The notes: generated by a model from the sequence alone, not told the origin. A stretch of DNA of 64,000 nucleotides from PoT sp049331405 (GCF_049331405.1 NZ_CP186274.1:1488001-1552000); one strand, 5' to 3'. Counted from the first letter of the stretch, positions 1-9,411 are shown. Made by a program: numbers and translations.

Positions 1-1923
1 CGGGTGCGGCTCGACGATGTAACAGGGTTCGCCCAGGGCGTGGGCCAGCGGGGTCGTGTCATAGTACCCCCAGCGCGTCCCCTGGCCGGGGTAGACGACG
101 AAGCCGGAATCGGGGCCCCGAGGCGGGAGCCAGAACTTGACCACCTCGCCGTTGGCGTAGAGGAGGTCATTGATCTTCATCTCTTCCCAGTTGAAGACCC
201 GGAAGTCGCCCGGCTCACTGTCATTCTTGCCCCGGAAGGTGAAGTAGGAGTCGCGGACGGCCTGGAGCAGGACGCGAGGGACCCGGTTCCCCTTGGCGTC
301 GAGGACCTCGATGAAGGAGTCGAGCTTCGAGCCCGAGCGGGCCGCGTTGACCTCGAAGACCCACTCCTGTCCCGCCTTCGCGGTGAAGCGGTAGAAGTCG
401 TTATCGACCGGGGCCGGCGGCGTACCAGGGGCCGCAGGGGCCGCGGCGATGGTGCCGGTGACCTTCGCGGGCAGAGGGATCGGGTTCGCCTGGTCTGGGG
501 CGTCGTTCGGCTCCTTCTCGGCGACGTCCCCCGGCGCGGCCGAGGCGGGCATCGCGACGGGTGCTGCGGGAGCCGCGGCCGGGGCCTGAGCTTCGGCGGA
601 GGGGCTCGCATCAGGAATGGAATACGTGGCGAGCGAGCCGTCCATGCGGCCGATGTCGAAGGTCTTGCCGTCGGGGGCGAAGGCGAGGGCCGAGGCCACG
701 TCGGGCTGCTTGTCCCAGAGCTTGATCTCGGTGTAGTCGCTGGTCCGCCAGGCCTTGATCGTGCGATCCTCGGCCAGCGAGACGAGTTTGGAGCCGTCGG
801 GGGAGAAGGCGAGCCGGACGATCGCCCCTTCGTGGGCGAACCGGGCGATCTCCATCGGGTTGATCTCGGGCTTATCGCGGCTGATGAACTTCCAGACGCG
901 GATGTTGTTGTCGGCGCCGCCGGCCACGATCGAGTTGCCGTCGGGGCTGAAGAGGCAGGTGTACTCGGCCTTCAAGGGTTGCGGCAGGGTGTCGAGCCGG
1001 GTCCCGTCCTCGACGCGCCAGACCTTGCAGGTGTCGTCGGCGCTGGCGCTGACGAGGTGCTTGCCGTCGGGGCTGAAGCCGACGTCGTAGACGGCCCCCG
1101 TGTGCCCTTCGAGCGTCCGCAAGGGCTTGCCCGTCTCGGCGTCCCAGAGCTCGATCTTCTTGTCGTAGCCGCAGGTGGCGAGGATCTTGCCGTCGGGGGA
1201 GAGCTCGGCCTCGTACAGGATGTCGCGATGCCCCTCGAACTTGCGGACGAGCGAGCCGTCGGCGACGTTCCAGATCGCCGCGACGCCGCCGAGCCCGCCG
1301 ACGCCCGAGGCCGTCACGAGCTGGGAGCCGTCGGCGTTGAAGTGGAGCGAGGTTACCTTGCCGGGATACTGGCCGATCGGACGCCCGGGCTTGTCCCCCT
1401 TCGTCGCGGTCTCGCCGGTCCCCTCATAAAGAGTCACCTCGGCGTCGCGGGCGACGGCGAGGAGGCGGCCGTCGCGGGTGGCGTCGATGGCGAGGATGGG
1501 CTTGGCCTTCGCCTTCGAGGGGATCTTGGGGACGATCAGGGCGAGCCGGTCGGGCTCCTGGCCCTCGGGCCCTCGGGCTCCCGCTTCGATCCAGGCCTCG
1601 ATCAGCGACAGTTCTTCGGCGGTCGGCTTCGGCTCGTCTTTCGGCGGCATCGCGGGCTTGGCGGCACCCGACATCAAGCGGACGATCAGGCTCCCTTTGG
1701 GGTCGCCGGGGAGGAACGCCGGGCCGTGCTCGGAGCCCTTCTGGAGCGAGGCGAAGGTCTCGAGCGAGAACTTGCCCTCGCGGTCCTCGTCGTTGTGGCA
1801 GCCCGCGCAATACTTCTGGAAGAGGGGGGCGACGTGCGTCCGGTAGTCGGGCGTCGACCCGCCGTCGGCCAGCGCCGCCGGGGCCGCCGCGACCAGGCCG
1901 GCCAGGACCATGAGCCTCAGCAT
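1..1923 (-). CDS. secreted c-type cytochrome / WD40-repeat / PPC-like protein (partial, 3' end outside window)
   Basis: The frame is open from an ATG at 1923 to the window edge, giving 641 residues so far. It starts with a short signal peptide, then has a haem motif CAGCH at about residues 39-43 (planctomycete cytochrome domain) and the phrase 'AMPPKDEPKPT' typical of these domains. About seven WD40-like blades follow, marked by repeated 'SPDGK' and 'LWD/VWR' signatures. After an Ala/Pro linker comes a beta-rich segment resembling a pre-peptidase C-terminal (PPC) domain. The start is supported by a purine-rich GAGG about 8 bases upstream. It lies 40 bp downstream of the DUF1549/DUF1553 gene on the same strand, so it is probably the last gene of a three-gene operon. 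Its role is unknown; an envelope-associated scaffold or electron-transfer function is a guess. Confidence 0.85.
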   Translation of the reverse strand, partial: MLRLMVLAGLVAAAPAALADGGSTPDYRTHVAPLFQKYCAGCHNDEDREGKFSLETFASLQKGSEHGPAFLPGDPKGSLIVRLMSGAAKPAMPPKDEPKPTAEELSLIEAWIEAGARGPEGQEPDRLALIVPKIPSKAKAKPILAIDATRDGRLLAVARDAEVTLYEGTGETATKGDKPGRPIGQYPGKVTSLHFNADGSQLVTASGVGGLGGVAAIWNVADGSLVRKFEGHRDILYEAELSPDGKILATCGYDKKIELWDAETGKPLRTLEGHTGAVYDVGFSPDGKHLVSASADDTCKVWRVEDGTRLDTLPQPLKAEYTCLFSPDGNSIVAGGADNNIRVWKFISRDKPEINPMEIARFAHEGAIVRLAFSPDGSKLVSLAEDRTIKAWRTSDYTEIKLWDKQPDVASALAFAPDGKTFDIGRMDGSLATYSIPDASPSAEAQAPAAAPAAPVAMPASAAPGDVAEKEPNDAPDQANPIPLPAKVTGTIAAAPAAPGTPPAPVDNDFYRFTAKAGQEWVFEVNAARSGSKLDSFIEVLDAKGNRVPRVLLQAVRDSYFTFRGKNDSEPGDFRVFNWEEMKINDLLYANGEVVKFWLPPRGPDSGFVVYPGQGTRWGYYDTTPLAHALGEPCYIVEPHP

Positions 1924-1963
1924 GTTGGGGACCTCGTCCTCGGGTCGATGGGTTCGGTATGGA

Positions 1964-4480
1964 TCAATGATTGAACAGGAACTCGCGGCTGCTCATCAGG
2001 CCCCAGTAGAAGTCCTCGACGACCTCCCCCTCGGGCTTGTCGCCGGGCCTGGGCAGGAGCGCGAGGAGATGCTCACGCTCGGCCTCGGTCGGGTATCGCG
2101 AGAGGCACGAGAGGTAGATCTCGTCGATCAGGGCCGAGCCCGACATCCCCTCCTGCCTGAGCTTGAGCAGGCGGGCGAGCCGGTTGCCGGGGGCCCGCAG
2201 CTTCTCGTTCAGGGTCGCGCCGTTGGAGAGGTGGAGGACCTGCACCATCGTGGGCTCGTCGGATCGCTCGCACTCGCAGACGATCCGGCGCTGGTTGCGG
2301 CCGAACGTCTGGAGGAAGTAGTTCTCCACGGCAGAGTCGTACAACTGCACGGCGCGGGTGCCCATCGGGTAGAAGTCGGTCTTCTCCTTGTCGGCGCCGG
2401 GGAAGGCGATGAAGTCGAACTTGGTGGGGACGTCGGTGACCTGCACGATCGCGTCGTGGAGCACCTCGGCCATCATCCGGCGCGGGTAGTACCGCGAGTA
2501 GAACCGGCGATCGAGCTTGTTGCCCGCCAGGGGCTTGCTCGAGCGCTGATAGGCGTTCGACTGGAGGATGACCTTCATCAACGCCTTGAGGTTGAACTTC
2601 TCCTTGGCCAGGTAGTCGGCCGCGGCCGAGAGCAGGGCGTCGTTGCTCGCGGGGTTCGAGACCCGCATGTCGTCGACTTTCTCGACGAGCCCGACGTTGA
2701 AGAAGTTGGCCCAGATCCGGTTCGCGATCGAGCGGGCGAAATACGGGTTCTCGGGCGAGGTCATCCACTTGGCCAGGGCGATCCGGCGGTCGGCCGGGTC
2801 GTCGAAGCTCAGGGCCTGGCCGTCGAGCGGCGTCGGCGGCTGGGGCTTGCCGGTCCTCGGCTGCACCAATTCGCCGGTCTCGGCCGCGTAGAGGGTCCGC
2901 AGGCCGTCGCCCGACCTCCCTTCGCCCCCCCAGCCCTTCGCCTTGACCCGCGAGAAGAGGCTGGCCATGCCGTAATACTGGTCGTTGGTCCATTTCTCGA
3001 GCGGGTGGTTGTGGCACTTGGCGCACGCGATCGAGAGCCCGAGGAACGCCTGCGAGACGTTCTCCGTCATGTCCTCGGGCGACTGGCTCAACGCGTAAAA
3101 ATTCGTCGGCCCGTTCTCGGCGCTCTCGCCGGTGGCCGTGATGATCTCGCGGACGAACTTGTCCCAGGGGGCCCCCTCGGCCACCTGCTTGTGGATCCAC
3201 TGGTAATAAGACTTGAGCGCGATGGGGCGGAGCCTCGTGCCGTTCAGCATGAGCAAGTCCGACCACTTGTACGTCCAGTAGTCGGCGAACTCGGGCATCG
3301 CGAGCAGGCGGTCGATCAGGGCATCGCGCTTCGTCGCCGAGGCGTCGGAGAGGAACGCGCGGGCCTCGTCGACCGACGGGATCCGACCAATCGTATCGAC
3401 ATACGCACGTCTTACGAACTCAGCATCGGTGCAGGCGGGGGACGCCGGCAGGTTGAGCCGGGTCAGTTGCTTATCAATCTGCTCGTCGATGAAGCCGCGA
3501 GTCTTGCGGTTGTCGACGGTCGCGGCGTCGGCGGGGCTTTGGGCCTCGTAGGGCACGGTGATCCTGGCGATCGCGAGCTTGCTGGCGTACCAGGCGACGA
3601 TGGAGCCCTCGCCGGGGCCGACGACGGACGCCTTGCCTTGCTCGTCGACCCGGCAGACGGACTCGTCGGCCGACGACCACTTGACCCAGCGGGTGACGTC
3701 CTCGACCCGGCCGTCCGAATACTTCGCGCGGACGAGGATCTGCTGATCCTGCCCCTTTCGATGGAGCGACCGGGACGGCAGCACTTCCAGTTCCTGCACG
3801 ACCGCGTCGGAGTCTTCCGGCGGTGTCGCGCCCGAGGCGATCCAGCCGGCCAGGATCTTGTAGTCGAGCGAGTTCGTCTCGAACTTCACCCCACCTTTGT
3901 GGGCGATGCCCCCCGAGGGCTTGGCGAGCAGCAGGCTCCGACCCGGGTCCGCCAGCTCGACGCGACGGCCGCGGTCCTGCTTGACGATGTTGAAGAAGTC
4001 GGTCGCCGGGTCATAGCCCCGGAGCGAGAGGCGGAACCCCCCCTTGCCGGCGAGGGCCCCGTGGCAGGCGCCCGAGTTGCACCCCTGCTTGGCCAGGATC
4101 GGCTCGACATGCTCGCGGAAGCCCCAGGCGAACGGGGCGCCCATGCCCGCGACTGTGACCTTGGACGAGGCCGACTTGCCGCCGACCTTCGCCGTGATCG
4201 TCGCCGAGCCGTCCTTGACCGGCCGGATCACGCCGTCGACCACCTCGGCGATGGCCGGGTCGCTCGACGACCACTCGATCCCCTCGACGAGCTGGCTCCC
4301 GGCTTCCCCCTTCTCGAGCTCCTGGACGATGAGCCGCTGACGGCTCTCGGGGGTCTTGAGGGCGGACTCGGCCGGCAGCAGGACGATGACCTCGTCGGCC
4401 CGCAAGGTCGTCGGAGTGAGCCCGGCGAAGATCGCCAGCCCCGCCAGCGTCGGGATGAAGCCGCTTCGTCGCCTCGACAT
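1964..4480 (-). CDS. DUF1549/DUF1553 planctomycete cytochrome protein with Ig-like domains
   Basis: The protein has 838 residues with an Arg-rich N-terminus and a hydrophobic signal segment. A Big2-like domain is followed by a cytochrome-like segment with CNSGACH (about 134-140), a second Big2-like domain, the DUF1549 domain (begins near 'FIDEQIDKQL') containing a second haem-like motif CAKCHNH, and a C-terminal DUF1553 domain ending 'SSREFLFNH'. I chose the ATG at 4480 because GAGGAG precedes it and it gives a compact signal peptide; an ATG at 4510, with its own purine-rich site, would add ten residues. The family is very abundant in planctomycetes and nearly always sits beside a DUF1501 gene, as here. 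The biochemical role is unproven, but an envelope redox or polysaccharide-related function is often proposed. Confidence 0.92.
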   Translation of the reverse strand: MSRRRSGFIPTLAGLAIFAGLTPTTLRADEVIVLLPAESALKTPESRQRLIVQELEKGEAGSQLVEGIEWSSSDPAIAEVVDGVIRPVKDGSATITAKVGGKSASSKVTVAGMGAPFAWGFREHVEPILAKQGCNSGACHGALAGKGGFRLSLRGYDPATDFFNIVKQDRGRRVELADPGRSLLLAKPSGGIAHKGGVKFETNSLDYKILAGWIASGATPPEDSDAVVQELEVLPSRSLHRKGQDQQILVRAKYSDGRVEDVTRWVKWSSADESVCRVDEQGKASVVGPGEGSIVAWYASKLAIARITVPYEAQSPADAATVDNRKTRGFIDEQIDKQLTRLNLPASPACTDAEFVRRAYVDTIGRIPSVDEARAFLSDASATKRDALIDRLLAMPEFADYWTYKWSDLLMLNGTRLRPIALKSYYQWIHKQVAEGAPWDKFVREIITATGESAENGPTNFYALSQSPEDMTENVSQAFLGLSIACAKCHNHPLEKWTNDQYYGMASLFSRVKAKGWGGEGRSGDGLRTLYAAETGELVQPRTGKPQPPTPLDGQALSFDDPADRRIALAKWMTSPENPYFARSIANRIWANFFNVGLVEKVDDMRVSNPASNDALLSAAADYLAKEKFNLKALMKVILQSNAYQRSSKPLAGNKLDRRFYSRYYPRRMMAEVLHDAIVQVTDVPTKFDFIAFPGADKEKTDFYPMGTRAVQLYDSAVENYFLQTFGRNQRRIVCECERSDEPTMVQVLHLSNGATLNEKLRAPGNRLARLLKLRQEGMSGSALIDEIYLSCLSRYPTEAEREHLLALLPRPGDKPEGEVVEDFYWGLMSSREFLFNH

Positions 4481-4542
4481 GGTCGTCTCCTCGGTCGCCC
4501 TGATGCTCATGTTTCTCTTCCCTGCGCGTGAACAAGAGGGGA

Positions 4543-5919
4543 TCAGAAGAGTTCGTGGATCTCGCGATGGCCGAAGTCGACGAGCGGGAAGGGGCGTCCC
4601 GCGGGGCCCGGCAGGTTGGTCTCGAGGTTCAGGCCGAGGCTGTGGAAGATCGTCGCCGCGACGTCGGCCGGCTCGACGGGCCGGTCGGCGGGCACGGCGC
4701 CGATGGGGTCGCTGGCCCCGATGACGCGTCCCCCCTTCACGCCGCCGCCCGCGAAGCCCACCGTGTAGCAGAGGGGCCAGTGGTCGCGCCCGCCGGCCGG
4801 GTTCACGCGAGGGGTCCGGCCGAACTCGGCGAGGTTGCAGACGAGCGTCGAGTCGAGCATGCCCCGCTGGTCGAGGTCCTCGATCAAGGCGGTATAGGCC
4901 CTGTCATACATCGGGCAGACGATGTCGCGCATGCCCTCGATGGAGGTGAAGGGCTTCGACCCGTGGATATCCCAGGTGATCTCGTCGAAGACGGTCAAAA
5001 ACGCGTTGATGGTGACGAACCGGACGCCGCTCTCGACCAGGCGTCGGGCGAGGAGCAGGCACTGGCCGAACCGCGACATCCCGTAGCGCTCGCGGGTCGT
5101 CTCCGACTCCTTGGCGAGGTCGAAGGCCTCGCGGGCCTGGGTGCTGGTCATCAGGCGGAAGGCCGACTGGAAGTTGCCGTCGAGGAGCGCGGCGTTCTCG
5201 GAGGCCTCGAAGGTGGAGACGGCGTCGTCGACCAGCTCGCGGATCTTCCGCCGGCGATCGAGCCGGACGTCGCCGATCTCCTTCGGGGGCAGGAGGTCGG
5301 GGACGCGGAAGTTCGGCTGAGAGGGGTCGGCGTTGAGGGTGAACGGGTCGTGAGCCTTGCCGAGGAACCCGCCGGCCTGGCCGTTGGGCAGGTTGCCGCC
5401 GCCGCGTCCCATCAACTCGGGCAGGACGACGAAGGGCGGCAGGTCGGTCTTGCGGCCTTCGAGGTAGCTGACGACCGAGCCGACGTGCGGCGTGTTCACG
5501 CCCCCGGCGAAGAGTCGGCCGGTCTGCATCATCTGCCAGCCGGCGTCGTGGACGGCCGCGCCGCCGTGGTGGCACGAGCGGACGAGCGAGATCTTGTCGG
5601 CGATCTTGGCGTGGCGCGGGAGGATCTCGGAGAACTGGATGGCGGTCGACTTCGTCGCGATCGGCTTGAAGGGCCCTCGGATCTCGGCCGGGGCGTCCGG
5701 CTTCATGTCCCAGAGGTCCATGTTGCTGGGGGCGCCGAGGTTGAAGATCATGATGCAGGCGCGGTCGGCGGAGCCGGGTTTCACGGCGCCTGCCGCCTTG
5801 GCGGCGAACCAGTGGGGCAGCCCGAACCCGAGCGCGCCCAGCGTGCCGGCCTGGAGGAAGTCGCGACGCGTCGACCCGTCGCAGGTCGACGTCTGTCCCT
5901 TCCCGGTGAACTTGAGCAT
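4543..5919 (-). CDS. DUF1501 family protein with Tat signal
   Basis: The protein has 458 residues. A twin-arginine motif 'STRRDFL' at about residues 16-22 precedes a hydrophobic stretch and an Ala-x-Ala cleavage region, so export by the Tat system is likely. The rest matches DUF1501, a member of the alkaline-phosphatase/sulfatase-like fold: 'NLGAPSNMDLWDMKP' near the start, 'SCHHGGAAVHDAGW' and 'EFGRTPRVN..GRDHWP' near the end are family hallmarks. The ATG at 5919 has AGGAG about 8 bases upstream, whereas the longer reading frame upstream adds 26 residues that do not look like a leader. It is the first gene of the leftward operon with the DUF1549/DUF1553 protein and the cytochrome/WD40 protein. 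The substrate is unknown. Confidence 0.92.
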   Translation of the reverse strand: MLKFTGKGQTSTCDGSTRRDFLQAGTLGALGFGLPHWFAAKAAGAVKPGSADRACIMIFNLGAPSNMDLWDMKPDAPAEIRGPFKPIATKSTAIQFSEILPRHAKIADKISLVRSCHHGGAAVHDAGWQMMQTGRLFAGGVNTPHVGSVVSYLEGRKTDLPPFVVLPELMGRGGGNLPNGQAGGFLGKAHDPFTLNADPSQPNFRVPDLLPPKEIGDVRLDRRRKIRELVDDAVSTFEASENAALLDGNFQSAFRLMTSTQAREAFDLAKESETTRERYGMSRFGQCLLLARRLVESGVRFVTINAFLTVFDEITWDIHGSKPFTSIEGMRDIVCPMYDRAYTALIEDLDQRGMLDSTLVCNLAEFGRTPRVNPAGGRDHWPLCYTVGFAGGGVKGGRVIGASDPIGAVPADRPVEPADVAATIFHSLGLNLETNLPGPAGRPFPLVDFGHREIHELF

Positions 5920-6183
5920 GCGAAGACTCCTGTTCGACCCATCGTTCCGGCGCGGGCCATCCCTCGGGGTCGCGAGCGTCCTGGGGGCTCTTGCCACGCC
6001 CCGGCGTCAGCCCGATGCCCGGTAGGCCGGGGAGGGGGCGGAGGTCGGGGGGCAATTCGTCACGCTTTTGGACCGCGAGGCGGGCAGGATGGCACTTCCG
6101 AGGTTTTCTCAGTGGAGTTCACATTAACCTTCCGATCAATGGCGGGCTAGGAGTTTGTCCGCATTCGCTGGTATTATTTGCGC

Positions 6184-6969
6184 ATGCGAGACCCCCGTCG
6201 ATTCCAGGAGCGGTTCTTCGCCAAGCTCGAGGGGAGCCTCGCCCTCGCGCCGCTGTTCGAATATCTGCCCGAGGTCTACCTCTACGTGAAGGACCGCCGG
6301 AGCCGGTTCGTCAAGGTGAACGAGGCCCTCTGGAAGCTCCGCGGCCGCGAATCCGAGGCCGAGATGATCGGCCTCTGCGACCGCGACATCCACCCCCAGC
6401 ACCTCGCCGACCAGTACATCGCCGAGGACCAGCGCGTGATGCGCAGCGGCAAACCCCTGCCGAACCAGATCTGGCTCGTGCCGGGGCAGGGGGAGGAGTT
6501 GAAGTGGTTCATCTCCAGCAAGATCCCCCTCTTCGACGCCGAGGGTCGCGTCATCGGCATCGCCGGCGTCATGCGCGACCTGGAAAAGGCCGAGTCCCTG
6601 ATCCGCCCCTATCGCGAGATGGACGAGGTCATCACCCATGTCCTGCGTCATTATGCCGATCCGATCGAGGTGACGACGCTCGCGGCCCTGGTCCACATCT
6701 CCGTGAGCCAGCTCGACCGCCGTTTCAAGCGGCTCTACCAGATGACGCCGATGCAGTACGTCCTGCGCGTCCGGATCAACGCCGCCTGCCAGGCCCTCTC
6801 CACCACCGACCGCTCCATCGCCGAGATCGCCCAGGCCTGCGGCTTCTACGACCAGAGCTACTTCACCAAGCAGTTCCGCAAGCACCTCCTCCAGACCCCC
6901 ACCGATTACCGCGCCCGCTACCGCGGCCAGGAGCCCCCCGACACCGCGAGCCAACGTCCTGACTCTTGA
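6184..6969 (+). CDS. PAS domain-containing AraC family transcriptional regulator
   Basis: The protein has 261 residues. The N-terminal half is a PAS sensor domain ('LPEVYLYVKDRRSRFVKVN' through 'IAGVMRDL'). The C-terminal ~100 residues form an AraC/XylS double helix-turn-helix, with 'SIAEIAQACGFYDQSYFTKQFRK' being the typical second helix-turn-helix. It is divergent from the DUF1501 operon and may regulate it or itself. No Shine-Dalgarno site is visible, but TATTAT at 6172-6177 ends six bases before the ATG, so transcription may start at or very near the start codon and the message could be leaderless. A TTG two codons upstream (6178) is an alternative start. The ligand is unknown. Confidence 0.9.
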   Translation: MRDPRRFQERFFAKLEGSLALAPLFEYLPEVYLYVKDRRSRFVKVNEALWKLRGRESEAEMIGLCDRDIHPQHLADQYIAEDQRVMRSGKPLPNQIWLVPGQGEELKWFISSKIPLFDAEGRVIGIAGVMRDLEKAESLIRPYREMDEVITHVLRHYADPIEVTTLAALVHISVSQLDRRFKRLYQMTPMQYVLRVRINAACQALSTTDRSIAEIAQACGFYDQSYFTKQFRKHLLQTPTDYRARYRGQEPPDTASQRPDS

Positions 6970-7484
6970 TATATGGATTCCGCCCATCGGATCGACGCGA
7001 TCGATCTCTCCTCTCACGAGCCTAAGGCCACGCCCCGGCGAACGTCACGGACGGGCCACCGAGATCGACCGCGAGGTGCCTTGCTTTGCAGGGCACGGAC
7101 GAAACCGCGTCATTCACCTCGCATGCTCCAAGACTCTGCAGAACACTTGAATTGCGCATTCAGTGGCTGCCCGGGTTCTCAATTTCGAACAACCTGGCAC
7201 TTTTGGAAGACTGAGCCACTTAAAAACGCAGTAGGTCTTGTGATCGCCGCGTGAGAGATTTGTGCTGGCATGCTTTTTGCAGATTTCACGCGGCTGTAGT
7301 GGATCGTGAAACTCTCCTCGAGTTTCCCAGGCTGACGACGTAGTTGCCGGCCGCGACTCTGTCCAAAATCTTGTGTTGTCGAGCAGGATTGCTCCCCCTG
7401 AATCGCCGACGCCGGCGAATCCAGCATGGCTGCATCATTTCAGGAAAGACTCTGGATCATCGGATTATCTTCAGGAATATGTTG
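6970..7484. other. intergenic region upstream of the EAL gene
   Basis: I see no convincing coding sequence here. The stretch is less GC-rich than its neighbours around 7140-7290 and carries the sigma-54-like promoter described separately. This leaves a leader of about 190 bases before the EAL gene. Confidence 0.5.
7266..7281 (+). promoter_or_regulatory. sigma-54-type -24/-12 promoter-like element
   Basis: TGGCATGCTTTTTGCA matches the RpoN consensus TGGCAC-N5-TTGC(A/T) with one mismatch. The invariant GG (7267-7268) and GC (7279-7280) are separated by exactly 10 bases. It points towards the EAL-domain gene beginning at 7485. No enhancer-binding-protein site was identified. Confidence 0.5.
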
Positions 7485-8591
7485 ATGCCACTCTGCTTAA
7501 AATGCACAGGACCTCCCGCCGCGATCCCCGAAACGGGCACTCTTTGCCTCGCCCCTCCCCTGGTCCATACCCTCCGCACGCTCCGCACCTTGCTCAAGCG
7601 GATCGACCTACCATTCGAGGAACCTGCGGGTCATCTCCTGAGCGTTGATTTGAAGCATGGGAAGCTTGGTCAGCTGGCCGACGAGCTCGTCCGGGCCTTG
7701 AGCCAGTCGGAGTTGCGTGATACCAAGTCGCTCATCGTGGGCGAAGGGGCCGCGTTCGCGCTGTCGGATATCGCGGCGATCCAGCCCCTTTCCAGCCTGG
7801 TCACGCGAGTTCGATCGGCCTGGTTCTTCGAGATGCTCGGCGAAGGTCGCCTGACCAGCCACTTTCAGCCGATCGTCCACGCCCAGGATCCCGGGCATGT
7901 CTTCGCCTATGAATGCCTGCTCCGAGGGGTGGAGGCCGGCGGCAAACTCGTGCCCCCCGGGCGGCTCTTCGAGGCCGCGAGAGATGCGGAGATGCTGTTT
8001 CCTCTCGACCGGGCGGCCCGCCTCACGGCGATCCGATGCGCGAGCGAGAACGGCCTCGATCGCGGCGATTCCAATCTCTTCATCAACTTCAACCCCGCTT
8101 CAATCTACGACCCGAGGTATTGCCTCGCCGCCACCGTGGCCGCGATCAGGGAGACCGGCTACCGGCCCGATCGCGTGGTGTTCGAAGTGGTCGAGAGCGA
8201 CGAAGTGAAGGATGTCGACCACCTCGTGCGGATCGCCAACTACTACAGAGAAGCCGGCTTCAAGGTCGCGCTCGACGACCTCGGCTCGGGATACGGCTCC
8301 CTCAACCTGCTCGGCATCTTGAAGCCCGACTTCGTGAAGCTCGACATGCATCTGATCCGAGGGGTGGATCGCGAAGCTTATAAGGCGGGGATCCTCAGCA
8401 AGCTTCTGGAGATGTCCCAATCGCTCGGAATCGAGTCGGTGGCCGAAGGGATCGAAACCGAAGGAGAATATGCCTGGGTCCGCGAGCATGGCGCGGATTA
8501 CGTGCAAGGATTCCTCTTCGGCAAGCCGATGAACCCGCCCCCACTCCCTCAACGGACCGATGAGTTGGTCGCGCACGCCACCCACCGATAA
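7485..8591 (+). CDS. EAL domain cyclic-di-GMP phosphodiesterase
   Basis: The protein has 368 residues. The N-terminal ~110 residues begin with a Cys-x-x-Cys pair ('CLKC') and a 'PPLVHTLRTLR' segment, which I recall from planctomycete and cyanobacterial EAL proteins. From about residue 115 the EAL domain is complete: 'YECLLRG' (EAL equivalent), 'NFNPASI', 'EVVESDE', 'DDLGSGYGSL', 'KLD' and 'VAEGIET' provide the metal- and base-coordinating residues, so it should hydrolyse c-di-GMP. There is no GGDEF domain. The start at 7485 is favoured by AGGA eight bases upstream; an ATG six bases earlier is possible. Transcription may use the sigma-54-like site at 7266-7281. Confidence 0.9.
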   Translation: MPLCLKCTGPPAAIPETGTLCLAPPLVHTLRTLRTLLKRIDLPFEEPAGHLLSVDLKHGKLGQLADELVRALSQSELRDTKSLIVGEGAAFALSDIAAIQPLSSLVTRVRSAWFFEMLGEGRLTSHFQPIVHAQDPGHVFAYECLLRGVEAGGKLVPPGRLFEAARDAEMLFPLDRAARLTAIRCASENGLDRGDSNLFINFNPASIYDPRYCLAATVAAIRETGYRPDRVVFEVVESDEVKDVDHLVRIANYYREAGFKVALDDLGSGYGSLNLLGILKPDFVKLDMHLIRGVDREAYKAGILSKLLEMSQSLGIESVAEGIETEGEYAWVREHGADYVQGFLFGKPMNPPPLPQRTDELVAHATHR

Positions 8592-9090
8592 GACCCTCGC
8601 CCCCGCACATCCTTCCGCGGATTCAGCGAGGATGATCAGGACACGGAAGCAGGGCCAGCCTGCAAGGTCGTGAGCCCTGGGCGATCCGGCGCGAGGCCCC
8701 TTCGTCCCGAGATCTTGGTCCGAGCCCACCCGCCCGCGTTCCTGCGCCCGTGCTCGCTCAATCCTTCGCTCGGGCCCGGCGACTTGCATGAAGAAGTCCA
8801 ACGGCATTGCCGCGACTTCCTCCCGACGGGCGGCGTCGACCTCGCGTCGGTCTCGACTGGCAAGGCGACGGTGGATGACGATGGGGCTGAAGCTCAAGAC
8901 AAGGGCCGCGACCGACCGGGGTATTCGCCCCGATGTCGCGGCTCAAATAGCACCGGGAGATCCCGGCAATCATCGACGAGTGAAACTATCGATTTCGCAT
9001 TGATAAGTAATGGGGGGCCGGGATGCGAATGAAACCCGACACCCCGGAATCCATGCTGGGCCAGCCAATCGGAGAGTCTCATCCGCACGG
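8592..9090. other. intergenic region, no feature recognised
   Basis: This lies between the convergent ends of the EAL gene and the small lipoprotein gene. The short reading frames on both strands have Arg/Pro-rich translations typical of shadows, and I see no clear terminator, repeat or RNA gene. Confidence 0.4.
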
Positions 9091-9240
9091 TCAGGGCACC
9101 TGGCGTCCTCCCGCTTTCGGGAACGGCTTCTTCGCCAGGACGGGGTCCACCTTGACCTCGGGTTGGCCGCTGCCACAACCGTGGATGAACCCGAGGAGGA
9201 ACAACACCAGCAGGAAGGCTCGCTTGACGTTGAACGTCAT
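9091..9240 (-). CDS. small lipoprotein downstream of the DUF1559 gene
   Basis: The 49-residue frame starts at an ATG preceded by AGAGGAA at good spacing. The protein begins MTFNVKRAF, has a hydrophobic core of about ten residues and a lipobox-like 'FIHGC' with Cys22, then a short polar tail rich in Lys and Pro ('VKVDPVLAKKPFPKAGG'). It is therefore a likely lipoprotein of about 28 mature residues. It lies about 170 bp downstream of the DUF1559 prepilin-like gene on the same strand, an arrangement I have seen repeatedly in planctomycetes, where small lipoproteins follow DUF1559 genes. Function is unknown; it may help anchor or assemble the DUF1559 product. Confidence 0.75.
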   Translation of the reverse strand: MTFNVKRAFLLVLFLLGFIHGCGSGQPEVKVDPVLAKKPFPKAGGRQVP

Positions 9241-9411
9241 GATTCCTCTCGATTTGGCGGAAAATTCCCGCGCCCCGGGCTGCTTGCCGGGGCTTCGGGA
9301 TCTCGGTGCCCGCGGGCCGATCCGAGGTCAAGCCCTCGGAGACCTGAGAGCTCGCACGATGGAAGAAGGTTGATCGCCGGGGGCAATCTCCCGCCGGCGA
9401 TCGAGGACGGG

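Noticed and set aside
4..1974. Plus-strand open frame of 656 codons
   Set aside because: It is the antisense of the cytochrome/WD40 gene. The minus strand has haem and WD40 motifs, signal peptide and ribosome site; the plus-strand translation is a Val/Gly/Arg-rich shadow.
1910..4531. Plus-strand open frame of 873 codons
   Set aside because: Antisense shadow of the DUF1549/DUF1553 gene with biased composition and no recognisable domain.
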